Positions 7,873 to 16,489 of a stretch of DNA of 64,000 bases are shown in pieces. The stretch's first letter is position 1, and every line of letters begins with the position of its first letter. Under the pieces are notes generated by a model. The model was not told the origin of the DNA. It worked only from the letters and a program-made list of their open reading frames with translations, and searched no databases. The position numbers were made by a program, and so were the translations under genes. Source of the DNA: Actinomadura mexicana (GTDB lineage Bacteria; Actinomycetota; Actinomycetes; Streptosporangiales; Streptosporangiaceae); assembly GCF_900188105.1 (NCBI RefSeq), contig NZ_FZNP01000004.1, positions 434,001 to 498,000 of the forward strand. Direction: 5' to 3'.

Positions 7873-8909
7873 GCTCGTCGGAGGTCGGCAAGGAGGGCGT
7901 GCGCGGCGAACGACCCGGCCGGGAGGCTGAGATCGGCAAGGGCCCGCGCGGACGGGGACGGCGCGGAGGGCGCCGGGGCGGCCGCGGCGAGAAGGCCATG
8001 GTTCCGGAGGCGGAGTTCACCTCCTACTACGGCAAGCCCATCCTGAACCCGCCGGTGTGGAAGTCCGTCGACATCGCGGGCTACTTCTTCCTCGGCGGGC
8101 TGGCCGGCGCGGGGTCGGTGCTCGCCGCCGGCGCCCAGCTCACCGGGCGGCCGGCGGCCGCGCGGGCGCTGAAGATCTCCTCGCTGGCCGCCATCGGCGG
8201 GTCCACGGCCGCGCTGGTCCACGACCTCGGGCGGCCGAAGCGGTTCTACAACATGCTGCGCGTCATGAAGCCGACGTCCCCGATGAGCGTCGGCTCCTGG
8301 CTGCTGGCCGCCTACGGCCCCGCCGCGGGCGCCGCCGCCGCGCTGGAGGTGACCGGGCTGCTCCCGCGCCTCGGCCGCGCCGCCACCGCCGGAGCCGCCG
8401 TGCTCGGCCCGGCCGTCGCCGCCTACACCGCCGTGCTCGCCGCCGACACCGCCGTCCCCGCCTGGCACGAGGCGCACCGCGAGCTGCCGTTCGTCTTCGT
8501 CGGCTCGGCCGCCGCCGCGGCGGCGGGCATGGCGCTGGTCGCCTCGCCCGTCCGGGAGAACGCCCCGATGCGCACCGCCGCCGTCTTCGGCGCCGGCCTG
8601 GAACTGGCCGCGGCCAAGGTGCTGGAGCGCCGCGCCGGGCTGGCGGCCGAACCGTACAAGCGCGGCAGGGGCGGAGCCTACATGCGCGCGGGCGAGATCC
8701 TCTCCGCCGCGGGCACCGCGGGCTGCGTCCTGCTCGGCGGGCGCAGCCGGGCCGCGGCGGCGCTGAGCGGGGCGGCCCTCCTGGCGAGTTCGGCCTGCAC
8801 GCGTTTCGGCGTCTTCCACGCGGGCGTGCGGTCGGCCGAGGACCCCAAGTACACCGTCGTTCCCCAGCGGGAACGCCTCGCCGCACGCGGCGCGGCGTCC
8901 ACCTCCTGA
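7869..8909 (+). CDS. nrfD: NrfD/PsrC-type membrane quinone-interacting subunit
   Basis: Polytopic membrane protein of 346 residues. It has a basic N-terminus rich in Arg/Gly (residues 1-45), then the family signature PPVWKSVDIAGYFFLGGLA, HDLGRPKRFYNMLRVMKPTSPMS and several hydrophobic helices. NrfD-type subunits exchange electrons with the quinone pool together with a four-cluster iron-sulfur subunit, which is encoded immediately upstream with a 4-base overlap. The arrangement is that of the small subunits of a formate dehydrogenase or similar respiratory enzyme lacking its catalytic gene. Confidence 0.88.
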   Translation: MSSSEVGKEGVRGERPGREAEIGKGPRGRGRRGGRRGGRGEKAMVPEAEFTSYYGKPILNPPVWKSVDIAGYFFLGGLAGAGSVLAAGAQLTGRPAAARALKISSLAAIGGSTAALVHDLGRPKRFYNMLRVMKPTSPMSVGSWLLAAYGPAAGAAAALEVTGLLPRLGRAATAGAAVLGPAVAAYTAVLAADTAVPAWHEAHRELPFVFVGSAAAAAAGMALVASPVRENAPMRTAAVFGAGLELAAAKVLERRAGLAAEPYKRGRGGAYMRAGEILSAAGTAGCVLLGGRSRAAAALSGAALLASSACTRFGVFHAGVRSAEDPKYTVVPQRERLAARGAASTS

Positions 8910-8922
8910 GGCTGTCACCTTT

Positions 8923-8982
8923 CTGCAAGTTCATTGAAATCTTGCGCAAGCCCTTGACCTGACTGCAAGAAGAGAGCATTCT
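8923..8982 (+). promoter_or_regulatory. Amylase promoter with maltose-regulator-like operators
   Basis: CTGCAAG (8923-8929), CTTGCGCAAG (8941-8950) and CTGCAAG (8963-8969) are repeated on one DNA face spacing. They resemble the TGCAAG/CTTGCA elements bound by MalR/Reg1-type LacI repressors upstream of Streptomyces amylase and maltose genes. TTGACC (8954-8959) with CATTCT 17 bases later is a plausible promoter embedded in the repeats. The gene begins at 9055. Confidence 0.6.
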
Positions 8983-9054
8983 CGCGTTGCTCGCGGACGG
9001 CCGTCCCCCACCCTTCAGGCGCCCGCCAGGCGCCCTGTGTCAGGAGTTCGCCGA

Positions 9055-10905
9055 ATGTCTGCAAACGACCCCCCACGCGCAAGAGCCCCCCGCCGCCGGT
9101 CGCTGCTCGCCGCCGGCCTCCTCGTCCTCGCCGGGACGGCGCCCGCCGCAGCCCTGCTCCCCGACCGCCCCGCCCGTGCCGCCGCCTCCCTCAACGACAG
9201 CGACGTCACCGCCAACCTCTGGGAGTGGAACTGGCCGTCCGTCGCGGCCGCGTGCACCGACCACCTCGGGCCCGCCGGGTACGGGGCCGTGCAGGTCGCG
9301 CCACCGGCCGAGTCGGTCAGCCTGGCATCGACCAGCGACGGCGCCCACCCGTGGTGGGAGGTGTACCAGCCCGTCTCCTACGGCCTGACCAGCAGGCTCG
9401 GGACCCGCGCCCAGTTCTCCTCCATGGTGGCGGCCTGCCACGACGCGGGCGTCCGCGTCTACGTGGACGCGGTCGTCAACCACATGGCCGGCCACAACAA
9501 CACGGTGAACACCACCTACGGCGGCTCGGCCTTCGATCCCGGCGGGTTCGCCTACCCGGCCGTCCCGTACGGGTACGGCGACTTCCACCACGCCAACGAC
9601 GGGTACTGCAACGACGACGACGCGGGCATCGACGACTGGAACAACACCTCCGAGGTGCAGAACTGCGAGCTGGTCTCGCTGTCGGACCTGAAGACCCAGT
9701 CCGGGTACGTGCGCGACAAGATCACCGGATACCTCAACGACCTGGTCGGCCTCGGCGTGGACGGGTTCCGGGTCGACGCCGCCAAGCACATCGCCCAGAG
9801 CGACTTCGCCGCCGTCAAGAGCGCCTTGCACACCACCACCGCCGAAGGCAGGGCGCCCTACATCGCGCAGGAGGTCTTCCCCGGGTCGACCACGGCCGAT
9901 CTGAAGCCGGCGGCGTTCACCGGGAACGGCGACGTGCTCGGCTTCTCCTACGCCCAGGGCCTGAAGACGCAGTTCCAGAATGGGACGCTGTCGAACCTGG
10001 CGGGCATCCCGTCCTGGTCGCTGGACGCGGACGGCTCCCGGACCTACACGATGATCACCAACCACGACACCGAGCGGGACGGGTCCACGCTCAACTACAA
10101 GAACGGCTCCGACTACACCCTGGCGACCTACTTCCTGCTGGCCTACCCGTACGGCAGGCCCTCGGTGTACGACGGGTTCACCTGGTCGTCGGCCGGGCAG
10201 TCGCCGCCCGCCGACTCCCGCGGGTTCGTCACCGGCGCGACCTGCTCGAACGGCTGGCAGTGCAGCACCCGCTCGACCGGGACGAAGGGCATGGTCGGCT
10301 GGCACAACGCGACCGCCTCCGCCACGGCGGTCGGCAACTTCACGGCCACCGCGGGGAACGTCATCGGGTTCAGCCGCGGCTCGGAGGGCTGGATCGGGCT
10401 CAACGACTCCTCCGGACCGTCCACCGCGTCCTACCGGACCGGGCTCGCCGACGGCGTCTACTGCGACGTCATCACCGGCGGCCTCGGTTCGAGCGGCTGC
10501 CAGGGCACCGCCGTCACCGTGTCGGGCGGGACGGCGACCGTCACGATCCCCGCGGGCGGCGCCGTCGCGATCCACGCGGACGCCCGGACCGGGCAGACCC
10601 CGCCGCCCACCTCCGGGACCGTCTCCGACACCTTCAACGTCAACGCCACCACGACCTGGGGGACGAGCGTCCACCTCGTCGGCGACGTCCCGGCACTCGG
10701 CTCGTGGGACACCGCCAAGGCGGTCGAACTGTCCCCGTCCGGCTACCCGATCTGGAACGGGACGGTCACGCTGCCCGCCAACACCAAGATCGAATACAAG
10801 TACATCAAGAAGACCGGCGCGGGGGCCGTGACGTGGGAGAGCGGGGCCAACCGCACCTACACGACCGGCACGTCGAGCCGCACCGCCAACGACACCTGGC
10901 GATAG
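9055..10905 (+). CDS. Secreted alpha-amylase, GH13 with C-terminal CBM20
   Basis: Starch-degrading exoenzyme of 616 residues. A signal peptide spans about the first 45 residues (basic RRRS, then a hydrophobic core; Tat export is possible). The GH13 barrel has the nucleophile in GFRVDAAKH (D241), the acid/base in AQEVFP (E273) and the third acid in NHD (D338). The last ~95 residues form a CBM20 starch-binding domain (VHLVGDVPALGSWD, KIEYKYI). The ATG at 9055 follows CAGGAG; an in-frame Met six codons earlier lacks one. A maltose-type operator lies upstream and a strong hairpin follows. Confidence 0.95.
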   Translation: MSANDPPRARAPRRRSLLAAGLLVLAGTAPAAALLPDRPARAAASLNDSDVTANLWEWNWPSVAAACTDHLGPAGYGAVQVAPPAESVSLASTSDGAHPWWEVYQPVSYGLTSRLGTRAQFSSMVAACHDAGVRVYVDAVVNHMAGHNNTVNTTYGGSAFDPGGFAYPAVPYGYGDFHHANDGYCNDDDAGIDDWNNTSEVQNCELVSLSDLKTQSGYVRDKITGYLNDLVGLGVDGFRVDAAKHIAQSDFAAVKSALHTTTAEGRAPYIAQEVFPGSTTADLKPAAFTGNGDVLGFSYAQGLKTQFQNGTLSNLAGIPSWSLDADGSRTYTMITNHDTERDGSTLNYKNGSDYTLATYFLLAYPYGRPSVYDGFTWSSAGQSPPADSRGFVTGATCSNGWQCSTRSTGTKGMVGWHNATASATAVGNFTATAGNVIGFSRGSEGWIGLNDSSGPSTASYRTGLADGVYCDVITGGLGSSGCQGTAVTVSGGTATVTIPAGGAVAIHADARTGQTPPPTSGTVSDTFNVNATTTWGTSVHLVGDVPALGSWDTAKAVELSPSGYPIWNGTVTLPANTKIEYKYIKKTGAGAVTWESGANRTYTTGTSSRTANDTWR

Positions 10906-10913
10906 CGCACCGC

Positions 10914-10945
10914 GGGCCGGCCTCCCCGCGCGGGGAGGCCGGCCC
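10914..10945. terminator. Hairpin between convergent amylase and thioesterase genes
   Basis: A perfect 15-base-pair stem (10914-10928 with 10931-10945) rich in G and C sits just after the amylase stop and before the thioesterase stop. It probably ends transcription in both directions; there is no U-tract. Confidence 0.7.
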
Positions 10946-10954
10946 CGGCACGTG

Positions 10955-11773
10955 TCAGGAGCGCGGCGTGCGGAACAGGGTCTCCTGGGTCAGGCTGGCG
11001 ACGAGCACGCCGTCCCGGGTGTGGATCGTTCCGGTGTACCAGCCGCGCCCGGCGGCGACCGTCTGCGGGACGAGGTCCATCAGCACCCAGTCGTCCATCC
11101 GGACCGGCCGGTGGAACCAGACGGCGTGGTCGAGGCTGGGCCCCGACCGGGCGGCGCCGTCGTGCAGCGCGATCAGGCCGCTGGAGATGTCGGACAGGTA
11201 CGTCAGCACGCACGCGTGCAGGAGGTCGTCGTCCGGCAGCGGCGCGGTGCAGCGCGACCACAGCCGCGTCGGGAAGTCGGCCGCATCGTAGGGCTGCGGC
11301 GGCACGCGGCTCTCCATGGAGAACAGCCGCGGGACCGGCGAGGCCGGGAGCTTGTCCGGCCCCGGGACCTGCGGCGCCGCGTGCACCTGCCGGTCCTCGT
11401 CGTCGGCGGGCTGCTGGAACGACACCGACATGTTGAAGATGACCTCGCCGCCCTGCAGCGCCACCACGCGGCGCGCCGAGAACGAGCGGCCGTCGCGGTC
11501 CCGGTCCACCCGGAAGATCGTCGGCCGCGCGGCGTCGCCGCCGCGCAGGAAGTAGCCGTGCAGCGAGTGCGGCAGCCGCCCCTCCGGGACGGTGCCGCCC
11601 GCCGCGCGCAGCGCCTGCGCCGCGACCTGCCCGCCGTACAGCGGGTACGGGTCGTCGAAGACGAGGGCGCCCCGGTATAGGTCCCGGTCGAGCTCTTCCA
11701 GGTCCAGCAGGTCCAGAACGGAGTGGAGGGAGACCGACCGCGCTTCGGGCTCTTCGGAGATCGAGGGTCGCAC
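10955..11773 (-). CDS. tesB: Acyl-CoA thioesterase II (TesB family)
   Basis: Double-hotdog thioesterase of 272 residues that hydrolyses acyl-CoA to free acid and CoA. The first hotdog has the family motif LYGGQVAAQAL and LPHSLHGYFLRGG; the second has LIALHDG, SLDHAVWFHRP and WYTGTIHTRDG. The aspartate, threonine and glutamine catalytic positions of TesB appear kept (D in SLDH, Q in SLTQE). The start is GTG. It stands alone between convergent amylase and the minus-strand doxX-like gene. Physiological substrate unknown. Confidence 0.9.
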   Translation of the reverse strand: MRPSISEEPEARSVSLHSVLDLLDLEELDRDLYRGALVFDDPYPLYGGQVAAQALRAAGGTVPEGRLPHSLHGYFLRGGDAARPTIFRVDRDRDGRSFSARRVVALQGGEVIFNMSVSFQQPADDEDRQVHAAPQVPGPDKLPASPVPRLFSMESRVPPQPYDAADFPTRLWSRCTAPLPDDDLLHACVLTYLSDISSGLIALHDGAARSGPSLDHAVWFHRPVRMDDWVLMDLVPQTVAAGRGWYTGTIHTRDGVLVASLTQETLFRTPRS

Positions 11774-11825
11774 GCTCGCGACGTTATCCGACCCGGGCGC
11801 GGTCCGGCCGGGCGGGCACCGCGCG

Positions 11826-12365
11826 TCAGCCCTCCGGCGTCCCGGCGGGGCGCTTGCCGGGCCGCCAGAAGGCGGCCAGCAGCAGGGCGGCGCCGAGCCC
11901 CCCGGCCAGGGCCGTGACGGCCAGGCCCGTCCAGCCCGACAGGTCGTCCTCGACCCCGAGGACGCGGTCCAGGGACACCGCGCCGCCGCCGAGCGCGCCG
12001 GCGGCGCACGCCACCATGATGATCATCACGACGTACTCGTAGCCCTGCCCGGGACGGAAGATGAAGAAGCCGTTGCGCGCATGGGCGGTGACCAACGCCA
12101 CCACCATCGTGCCCACCGCCCCCGCGGCCGCCAGCGGCGTGAGCAGCCCCAGCAGCAGCAGCACGCCCGCACCCAGTTCGGTGCCGGTCGCCATCAGCGC
12201 GTGCAGCCGCCCCGGCCGCAGACCCATCGACTCGAACCAGCCCGCAGTCCCCTCGATCTTCCCGCCGCCGAACGCGTGGTTCCAACCGTGCGCGACCAGG
12301 GTGCCTCCCACGGACACCCGCAGAATCAGGGAGGCGATGTCCGTCCCCGCCGCCTCGACAGCCAT
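11826..12365 (-). CDS. DoxX-family membrane protein
   Basis: Small four-helix membrane protein of 179 residues. Hydrophobic segments run from about 8-25, 55-75, 80-98 and 105-125, with a further C-terminal pair. The DoxX pattern is clear: LILRVSVGGTLVAHGWNHAFGG near the start, then GTELGAGVLLLLGLLTPLAA and HARNGFFIFRPGQGYEY. Related proteins take part in thiol and redox stress systems or in polymer surface modification; the role here is unknown. The ATG has a GGAAAGGGG ribosome site. Confidence 0.82.
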   Translation of the reverse strand: MAVEAAGTDIASLILRVSVGGTLVAHGWNHAFGGGKIEGTAGWFESMGLRPGRLHALMATGTELGAGVLLLLGLLTPLAAAGAVGTMVVALVTAHARNGFFIFRPGQGYEYVVMIIMVACAAGALGGGAVSLDRVLGVEDDLSGWTGLAVTALAGGLGAALLLAAFWRPGKRPAGTPEG

Positions 12366-12578
12366 GCCCGGCCCCTTTCCTCGTGCGCTGGAACGTCCAG
12401 CAACGTACCGGAACACGCGGCGGTCGATCGCTCCTCGGGGGTGGTCAGCCCTTTGTATGCGCGGCTGCCAATCACGGCGCGGCGTTTCCTCAACGCCCTC
12501 CGTATCGCGTCCCGGACGGCCGGGCTCACCATGTCGGCACCCGTCAGCCCAGGAACGTACTTCTGAAGGGATGCCCCC

Positions 12579-13832
12579 ATGAGATTCCGACATTCCGGCG
12601 CGCCGGACGCCGGCGGGCGGCCGCGCCGCGGCCTGGCCGCACTCGCGGGCGCCGCCGCACTGGCCCTCGCCCTCGTCCAGGCGCCCGCCGCGCACGCGCT
12701 CCCCCCGCAGGACGTGCCGGGGGTCGGCGTCGACACCGGGCGGTTCAAGCTGCCCATCGGCTGCACGATCGCGCTCGCCGGCCTGCCGGTGTTCTACCTG
12801 CCGACGGACGTGGACGTGCAGGGCGTGGCGCCCGTCCAGCTCGGGCCCGGCCAGGAGTTCTGGCTGACCCAGGGCTCGGGGAGCATCACCTTCCCCGAGT
12901 GGCTGACCGCGCTGGCCCCGATCCTCGGGATCGACAGGGCCGACGCCCGGGTCACCGACCTCACCATCGGCGCGAGCGGCTCCACCCCCCCGGCCGTCAA
13001 CATCGCCGAGGACGAGCCGTTCGAGATCAAGGACATCGCGGTCGAGGCCGGCAAGCCCCTCAAGGTCGGCCTGCCGCTGTCGGGGACGTTCGACGTCGGC
13101 CCGTACAAGGCGCCCGCGGGCGGCAAGGTCACGCTGGCCTTCGACCACGCGTTCGCCGAGGTGGACCTGAAGTCGCGGGCCGGGTTCAGCCTGCCGATCA
13201 CGGCCGACTGCAAGCCGTCGGCCGGAAACGCGCTGCTGACGATCGGTGTCGGCGGTGCGCCGGGGCGGCCGCCCGCCAAGATCTCCGGTGCCCCGCTGAA
13301 CTTCCCCGAGCCCCGGTCGAACGAGCTGGTGGGCATCATCAACGCCCCGTACAGTTGCTCCCTCGGCGGCGAGCCGCTCGACGTCGGCATCGCGGTCGGC
13401 GCCCGCATCCCGCTCGTGGCCAGGCGGGGCGGATCGTTCTCCTTCACCGAGGCGAGCGGTGCGCTGGTGATCCCGGCCGGTACGGTGAACCGGCTGGCCG
13501 ACAAGGGCTACGGCTCGGCGTCCGGCAGGGTCACGGCCCTGAACCTGGAAGTGGAGGGCGGCACGCCGGCGAGGCAGAATGTGATCCCCGCCGGCGGCAT
13601 CGCCATCCCGAGGACGCCGCTCGTGCGGGACAGGCAGATCACGGTGCCGCTGCCCGGCGCCGGCACGCTGACCGCCGGGCCGTTCACCCCGGCCTCCGGC
13701 GCCGAGAGCGTCTCGGTCGGGCTCGGCTCGGCCGCCGCCGAGCTGTCCTTCGACGGCGCACCCGGCGCCGCCCCCGCGGCGTGCGACGCGCCCTCCCCGA
13801 AGGTCTACCTGGTCGACAACCCGGTGACCTGA
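12579..13832 (+). CDS. Secreted protein with an internally duplicated beta-rich domain
   Basis: 417 residues. A signal peptide (residues 1-42, basic start, ALAGAAALALALVQAPAAHA) is followed by two similar halves at about 50-210 and 235-405. Each half begins with a lone cysteine near Ile/Ser-Cys, contains a Phe/Thr-rich stretch (GSGSITFP, GGSFSFTEASGALVIP), and ends with a proline-flanked glycine-rich strand (KAPAGGKVTLAF, TPASGAESVSVGL). It looks like the DUF6801-type secreted proteins of actinomycetes, named tentatively. No catalytic motif is seen. GAAGGG precedes the ATG at 8 bases. Probably an extracellular or wall-associated adhesive or structural protein. Confidence 0.7.
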   Translation: MRFRHSGAPDAGGRPRRGLAALAGAAALALALVQAPAAHALPPQDVPGVGVDTGRFKLPIGCTIALAGLPVFYLPTDVDVQGVAPVQLGPGQEFWLTQGSGSITFPEWLTALAPILGIDRADARVTDLTIGASGSTPPAVNIAEDEPFEIKDIAVEAGKPLKVGLPLSGTFDVGPYKAPAGGKVTLAFDHAFAEVDLKSRAGFSLPITADCKPSAGNALLTIGVGGAPGRPPAKISGAPLNFPEPRSNELVGIINAPYSCSLGGEPLDVGIAVGARIPLVARRGGSFSFTEASGALVIPAGTVNRLADKGYGSASGRVTALNLEVEGGTPARQNVIPAGGIAIPRTPLVRDRQITVPLPGAGTLTAGPFTPASGAESVSVGLGSAAAELSFDGAPGAAPAACDAPSPKVYLVDNPVT

Positions 13833-13840
13833 CGGGCGGC

Positions 13841-13877
13841 CCGGCCGGACGGCGGCGGCGCCCCGCCGTCCGGCCGG
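13841..13877. terminator. Strong hairpin after the duplicated secreted protein gene
   Basis: 15-base-pair perfect stem (13841-13855 with 13863-13877) with a 7-base loop, beginning 8 bases after the stop codon. Likely the transcription terminator. Confidence 0.7.
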
Positions 13878-14018
13878 CCGCACCGCCCGCTCCCCGCATA
13901 TCCGGTCGCCCGTGGGGCAGATCACAGAAAGTCAGGCTTCGCATCGCGTCACATCCGGGTGCGTGCCGCCCCTCTATCTCTGTGAACGGCGCGGCGCGCG
14001 GAGAGCTTGGGAGGCGGC

Positions 14019-14678
14019 ATGGACAGCGTGGCGAGGAAATTCGACCTGACGATGCTGTACGCCGCCTACGACGCCTTCCGCCGCGACGCGGCCCGACTGG
14101 AGACGGTCGCGGATCCGGAGACGGCGACCCGGCCCGGCTCCGCCTTCGGCTGGGCCGCGGCCGCGGCCAGCTGGACCCTGTTCACCTCCCACTGGAGCCT
14201 CCAGGACCGTGCCGAGAAGAACGCCCTCTGGACCGTCATGTACGCCAAGGCCGCCGACGGGCCCGGTCGGATCGGCGTGGTCATCGACGCCATGGCGGCG
14301 CTGGCGTTGAAGGCCGTCCCGCTGATCGACGGCGTGGACGCGGCGCTGGAGCACCGCGACCGCGGCGCTCTCGCCGGGTACGCGCGCGACCTGCGGGCCT
14401 CGGTGGACGCGCTGCTGGACTTCAAGGAGTCCAACGCCCTGCCCCTGATCCAGGAGACCCTCACCCCGTTCGAATGGGGCACCTTCGACGTGGAGATCCG
14501 CCGCGAACTGGGCCTGCGCGGGCTCGGGGTGTTCCTGCCCTGGCTGCTCGACGGCGCCCCGGACGGCACCCGCCGCGCCGTGCTGGGGCTGCTCCCGCCG
14601 CCGATCCGGCTCTGCTACCGGGCGCGCTGGCGCCCGCGCTACCTGCGCCGCGGCATGCTCGCCGTCCCGGCGCGCTGA
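14019..14678 (+). CDS. Hemerythrin-like helical protein without metal ligands
   Basis: 219 residues that follow the hemerythrin-like plan of actinomycetes: LTMLYAAYDAFRRDAARLE, then W..F..HW, ALWTVM, PLIDGVDAAL, ALPLIQETLTPFEW and FLPWLLDG. The ligand positions expected from the family are replaced: the H-rich LHHHH..ED region reads HWSLQDRAEKN, MEAEHA reads MAALALK, and the HLDHEE motif reads LLDFKES. The fold is probably kept while the diiron site is lost. The ATG at 14019 follows GGGAGG. It may have a protein-binding or regulatory role. Confidence 0.65.
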   Translation: MDSVARKFDLTMLYAAYDAFRRDAARLETVADPETATRPGSAFGWAAAAASWTLFTSHWSLQDRAEKNALWTVMYAKAADGPGRIGVVIDAMAALALKAVPLIDGVDAALEHRDRGALAGYARDLRASVDALLDFKESNALPLIQETLTPFEWGTFDVEIRRELGLRGLGVFLPWLLDGAPDGTRRAVLGLLPPPIRLCYRARWRPRYLRRGMLAVPAR

Positions 14679-14717
14679 CCGCCGCCCCGCCGCGACCCGC
14701 GCGTCACCGCCTCGTCG

Positions 14718-14733
14718 TGTGACGCGCTCCACA
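14718..14733 (+). promoter_or_regulatory. Crp-like site upstream of cytochrome b gene
   Basis: TGTGA (14718-14722), six bases, then CCACA (14729-14733): nine of ten bases of the TGTGA-N6-TCACA palindrome. It lies 86 bases before the cytochrome b start. A Crp-family protein is encoded at 17083-17787. Confidence 0.45.
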
Positions 14734-14818
14734 TTCCGGAGATGTCACATTCATCTGCTCTGAACGGTCTCATCCCCAGAAGCGCGACTGCCCAGAGCGC
14801 GACGGAGGGATGCGGACG

Positions 14819-16489
14819 ATGGCGGGAACGAGGGCGCCCGGCGGGGCGAGGGCCGGCACGCGGAGGCCGCCCAGGGGACTGGAAGTCACGACGCGGGCGC
14901 TGGACGAGCGGTTCGGCACCACCGGATTCGCGCGCAAGGCGCTGCGCAAGGCGTTCCCCGACCAGTGGACCTTCCTGCTCGGCGAGATCGCGATGTACTC
15001 CTTCGTGATCATTCTGTTGACCGGGGTGTACCTGACACTGTTCTTCAAGCCGAGCATGCACGAGGTCGTCTACAACGGCTCGTACACGAAGCTGAAGGGC
15101 GTGGAGATGAGCGAGGCCTACGCCTCCTCCCTCAAAATCAGCTTCGATGTGCGGGGCGGCCTGCTCGTCCGGCAGATCCACCACTGGTCGACGCTCATCT
15201 TCATGGGCTCGATCCTCGTGCACATGCTCCGCAACTTCTTCACCGGAGCGTTCCGCAAGCCCCGCGAGCTGAACTGGCTGATCGGCATCGCCATGTTCAT
15301 GCTCGTGATGCTGAACGGCCTGTTCGGCTACTCGCTGCCCGACGACCTGCTGTCCGGCACGGGCCTGCGCATCCTGGAGGGCGTGCTCGCGTCGATCCCG
15401 CTGGTCGGCTCCTACGCGGTGATGTTCCTGTTCGGCGGCGAGTACCCGGGCACCGACATCATCCCGCGCCTGTACGTCATCCACGTGCTGCTGATCCCCG
15501 GCATCCTGGCGGCGCTGATCCCGCTGCACGCCGTGGTGCTGACCTGGCGGCAGACGCACACGCAGTTCCCGGGCAAGGGCAGCTCGAACACGACCGTCCG
15601 CGGCTACCCGTTCTTCCCCGTCTTCATCGCCAAGACGACGGCGTTCTTCCTGTGGGTGCTGGGCGTGACGACGCTGCTGGCCGCGTTCTTCCAGATCAAT
15701 CCGATCTGGCTGTTCGGGCCCTACGACCCCGGCGCGATCAGCGCCGGGTCGCAGCCCGACTGGTACATGGGCTGGCTGGAGGGCGCACTGCGGATCATGC
15801 CGTCCTGGGAGATCAGCGCCTGGGGCCACACCGTCGCGATGAGCGTGGTCGTCCCGGCCCTCGTGGTGCCGGGGCTGCTGTTCACCGGTCTGGCCGTCTA
15901 CCCGTTCCTGGAGCGCTGGGTGACCGGCGACTCGCAGATCCACCACCTGCTGGACCGGCCGCGCGACGTCCCGGCGCGCACCGGCATCGGCGTCGGCGGC
16001 GTGGTCTTCTACGGGGCGCTGTGGCTGGCGGGCGGCAACGACGTCCTGTCCCACAAGTTCGACGTCTCGCTGTTCTGGACGACGTGGTTCTTCCGCTTCC
16101 TCATCATCCTCGGACCGGTGCTGGCCTACGTCGTCACCTACCGGATCTGCGTCGGCCTGCAGCACCGCGACCTCGGCCTGGCCCGGCACGGGCTGGAGAC
16201 CGGCGTCATCCGCCAGTCGCCGGACGGGGGGTTCAGCGAGGTCGAGCGCCCGCTCCCGGACGAGGCGATCGCCGCGATCACCGATCCACGCCCGGCGCCC
16301 GCCGCCGACCTGGACGTCCCGCCGCCCGTCGAGGACGTCGACAGCCCCCGCGGCCGCACGGCCAGGGGGCGCGCGCGCGCCGCCCTCAACCGCCGCTTCC
16401 GGGCCGACCTGGCCGCCGTCCCCGAACGCCGCCCGGTCGAACCCGACGGCGAGCGGCCGGCGGTCGAGGAGCAGGCCGCCTCACGCTGA
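14819..16489 (+). CDS. qcrB: Actinobacterial cytochrome b (QcrB-type), stand-alone copy
   Basis: Membrane cytochrome b of 556 residues that would oxidise menaquinol at a bc1-type complex. Heme-ligand histidine regions are visible: LVRQIHHWSTLIFMG with HMLRNFFTGAFRKPRE, and RLYVIHVLLIPG with LIPLHAVVLTWRQTH. QPDWYMGWLEGALRIMP and the eight or nine helices fit actinobacterial QcrB, as does the charged C-terminal tail (residues ~450-556). I chose the ATG at 14819 because GGAGGG is 9 bases away; the ATG at 14810 abuts it. qcrC and qcrA are absent, so this is an additional copy outside the usual operon. Confidence 0.9.
   Translation: MAGTRAPGGARAGTRRPPRGLEVTTRALDERFGTTGFARKALRKAFPDQWTFLLGEIAMYSFVIILLTGVYLTLFFKPSMHEVVYNGSYTKLKGVEMSEAYASSLKISFDVRGGLLVRQIHHWSTLIFMGSILVHMLRNFFTGAFRKPRELNWLIGIAMFMLVMLNGLFGYSLPDDLLSGTGLRILEGVLASIPLVGSYAVMFLFGGEYPGTDIIPRLYVIHVLLIPGILAALIPLHAVVLTWRQTHTQFPGKGSSNTTVRGYPFFPVFIAKTTAFFLWVLGVTTLLAAFFQINPIWLFGPYDPGAISAGSQPDWYMGWLEGALRIMPSWEISAWGHTVAMSVVVPALVVPGLLFTGLAVYPFLERWVTGDSQIHHLLDRPRDVPARTGIGVGGVVFYGALWLAGGNDVLSHKFDVSLFWTTWFFRFLIILGPVLAYVVTYRICVGLQHRDLGLARHGLETGVIRQSPDGGFSEVERPLPDEAIAAITDPRPAPAADLDVPPPVEDVDSPRGRTARGRARAALNRRFRADLAAVPERRPVEPDGERPAVEEQAASR

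Noticed and set aside
12326..12766. Minus-strand open frame over the start of the secreted protein gene
   Set aside because: It has no ribosome site and lies antisense to a gene with a clear signal peptide and start.
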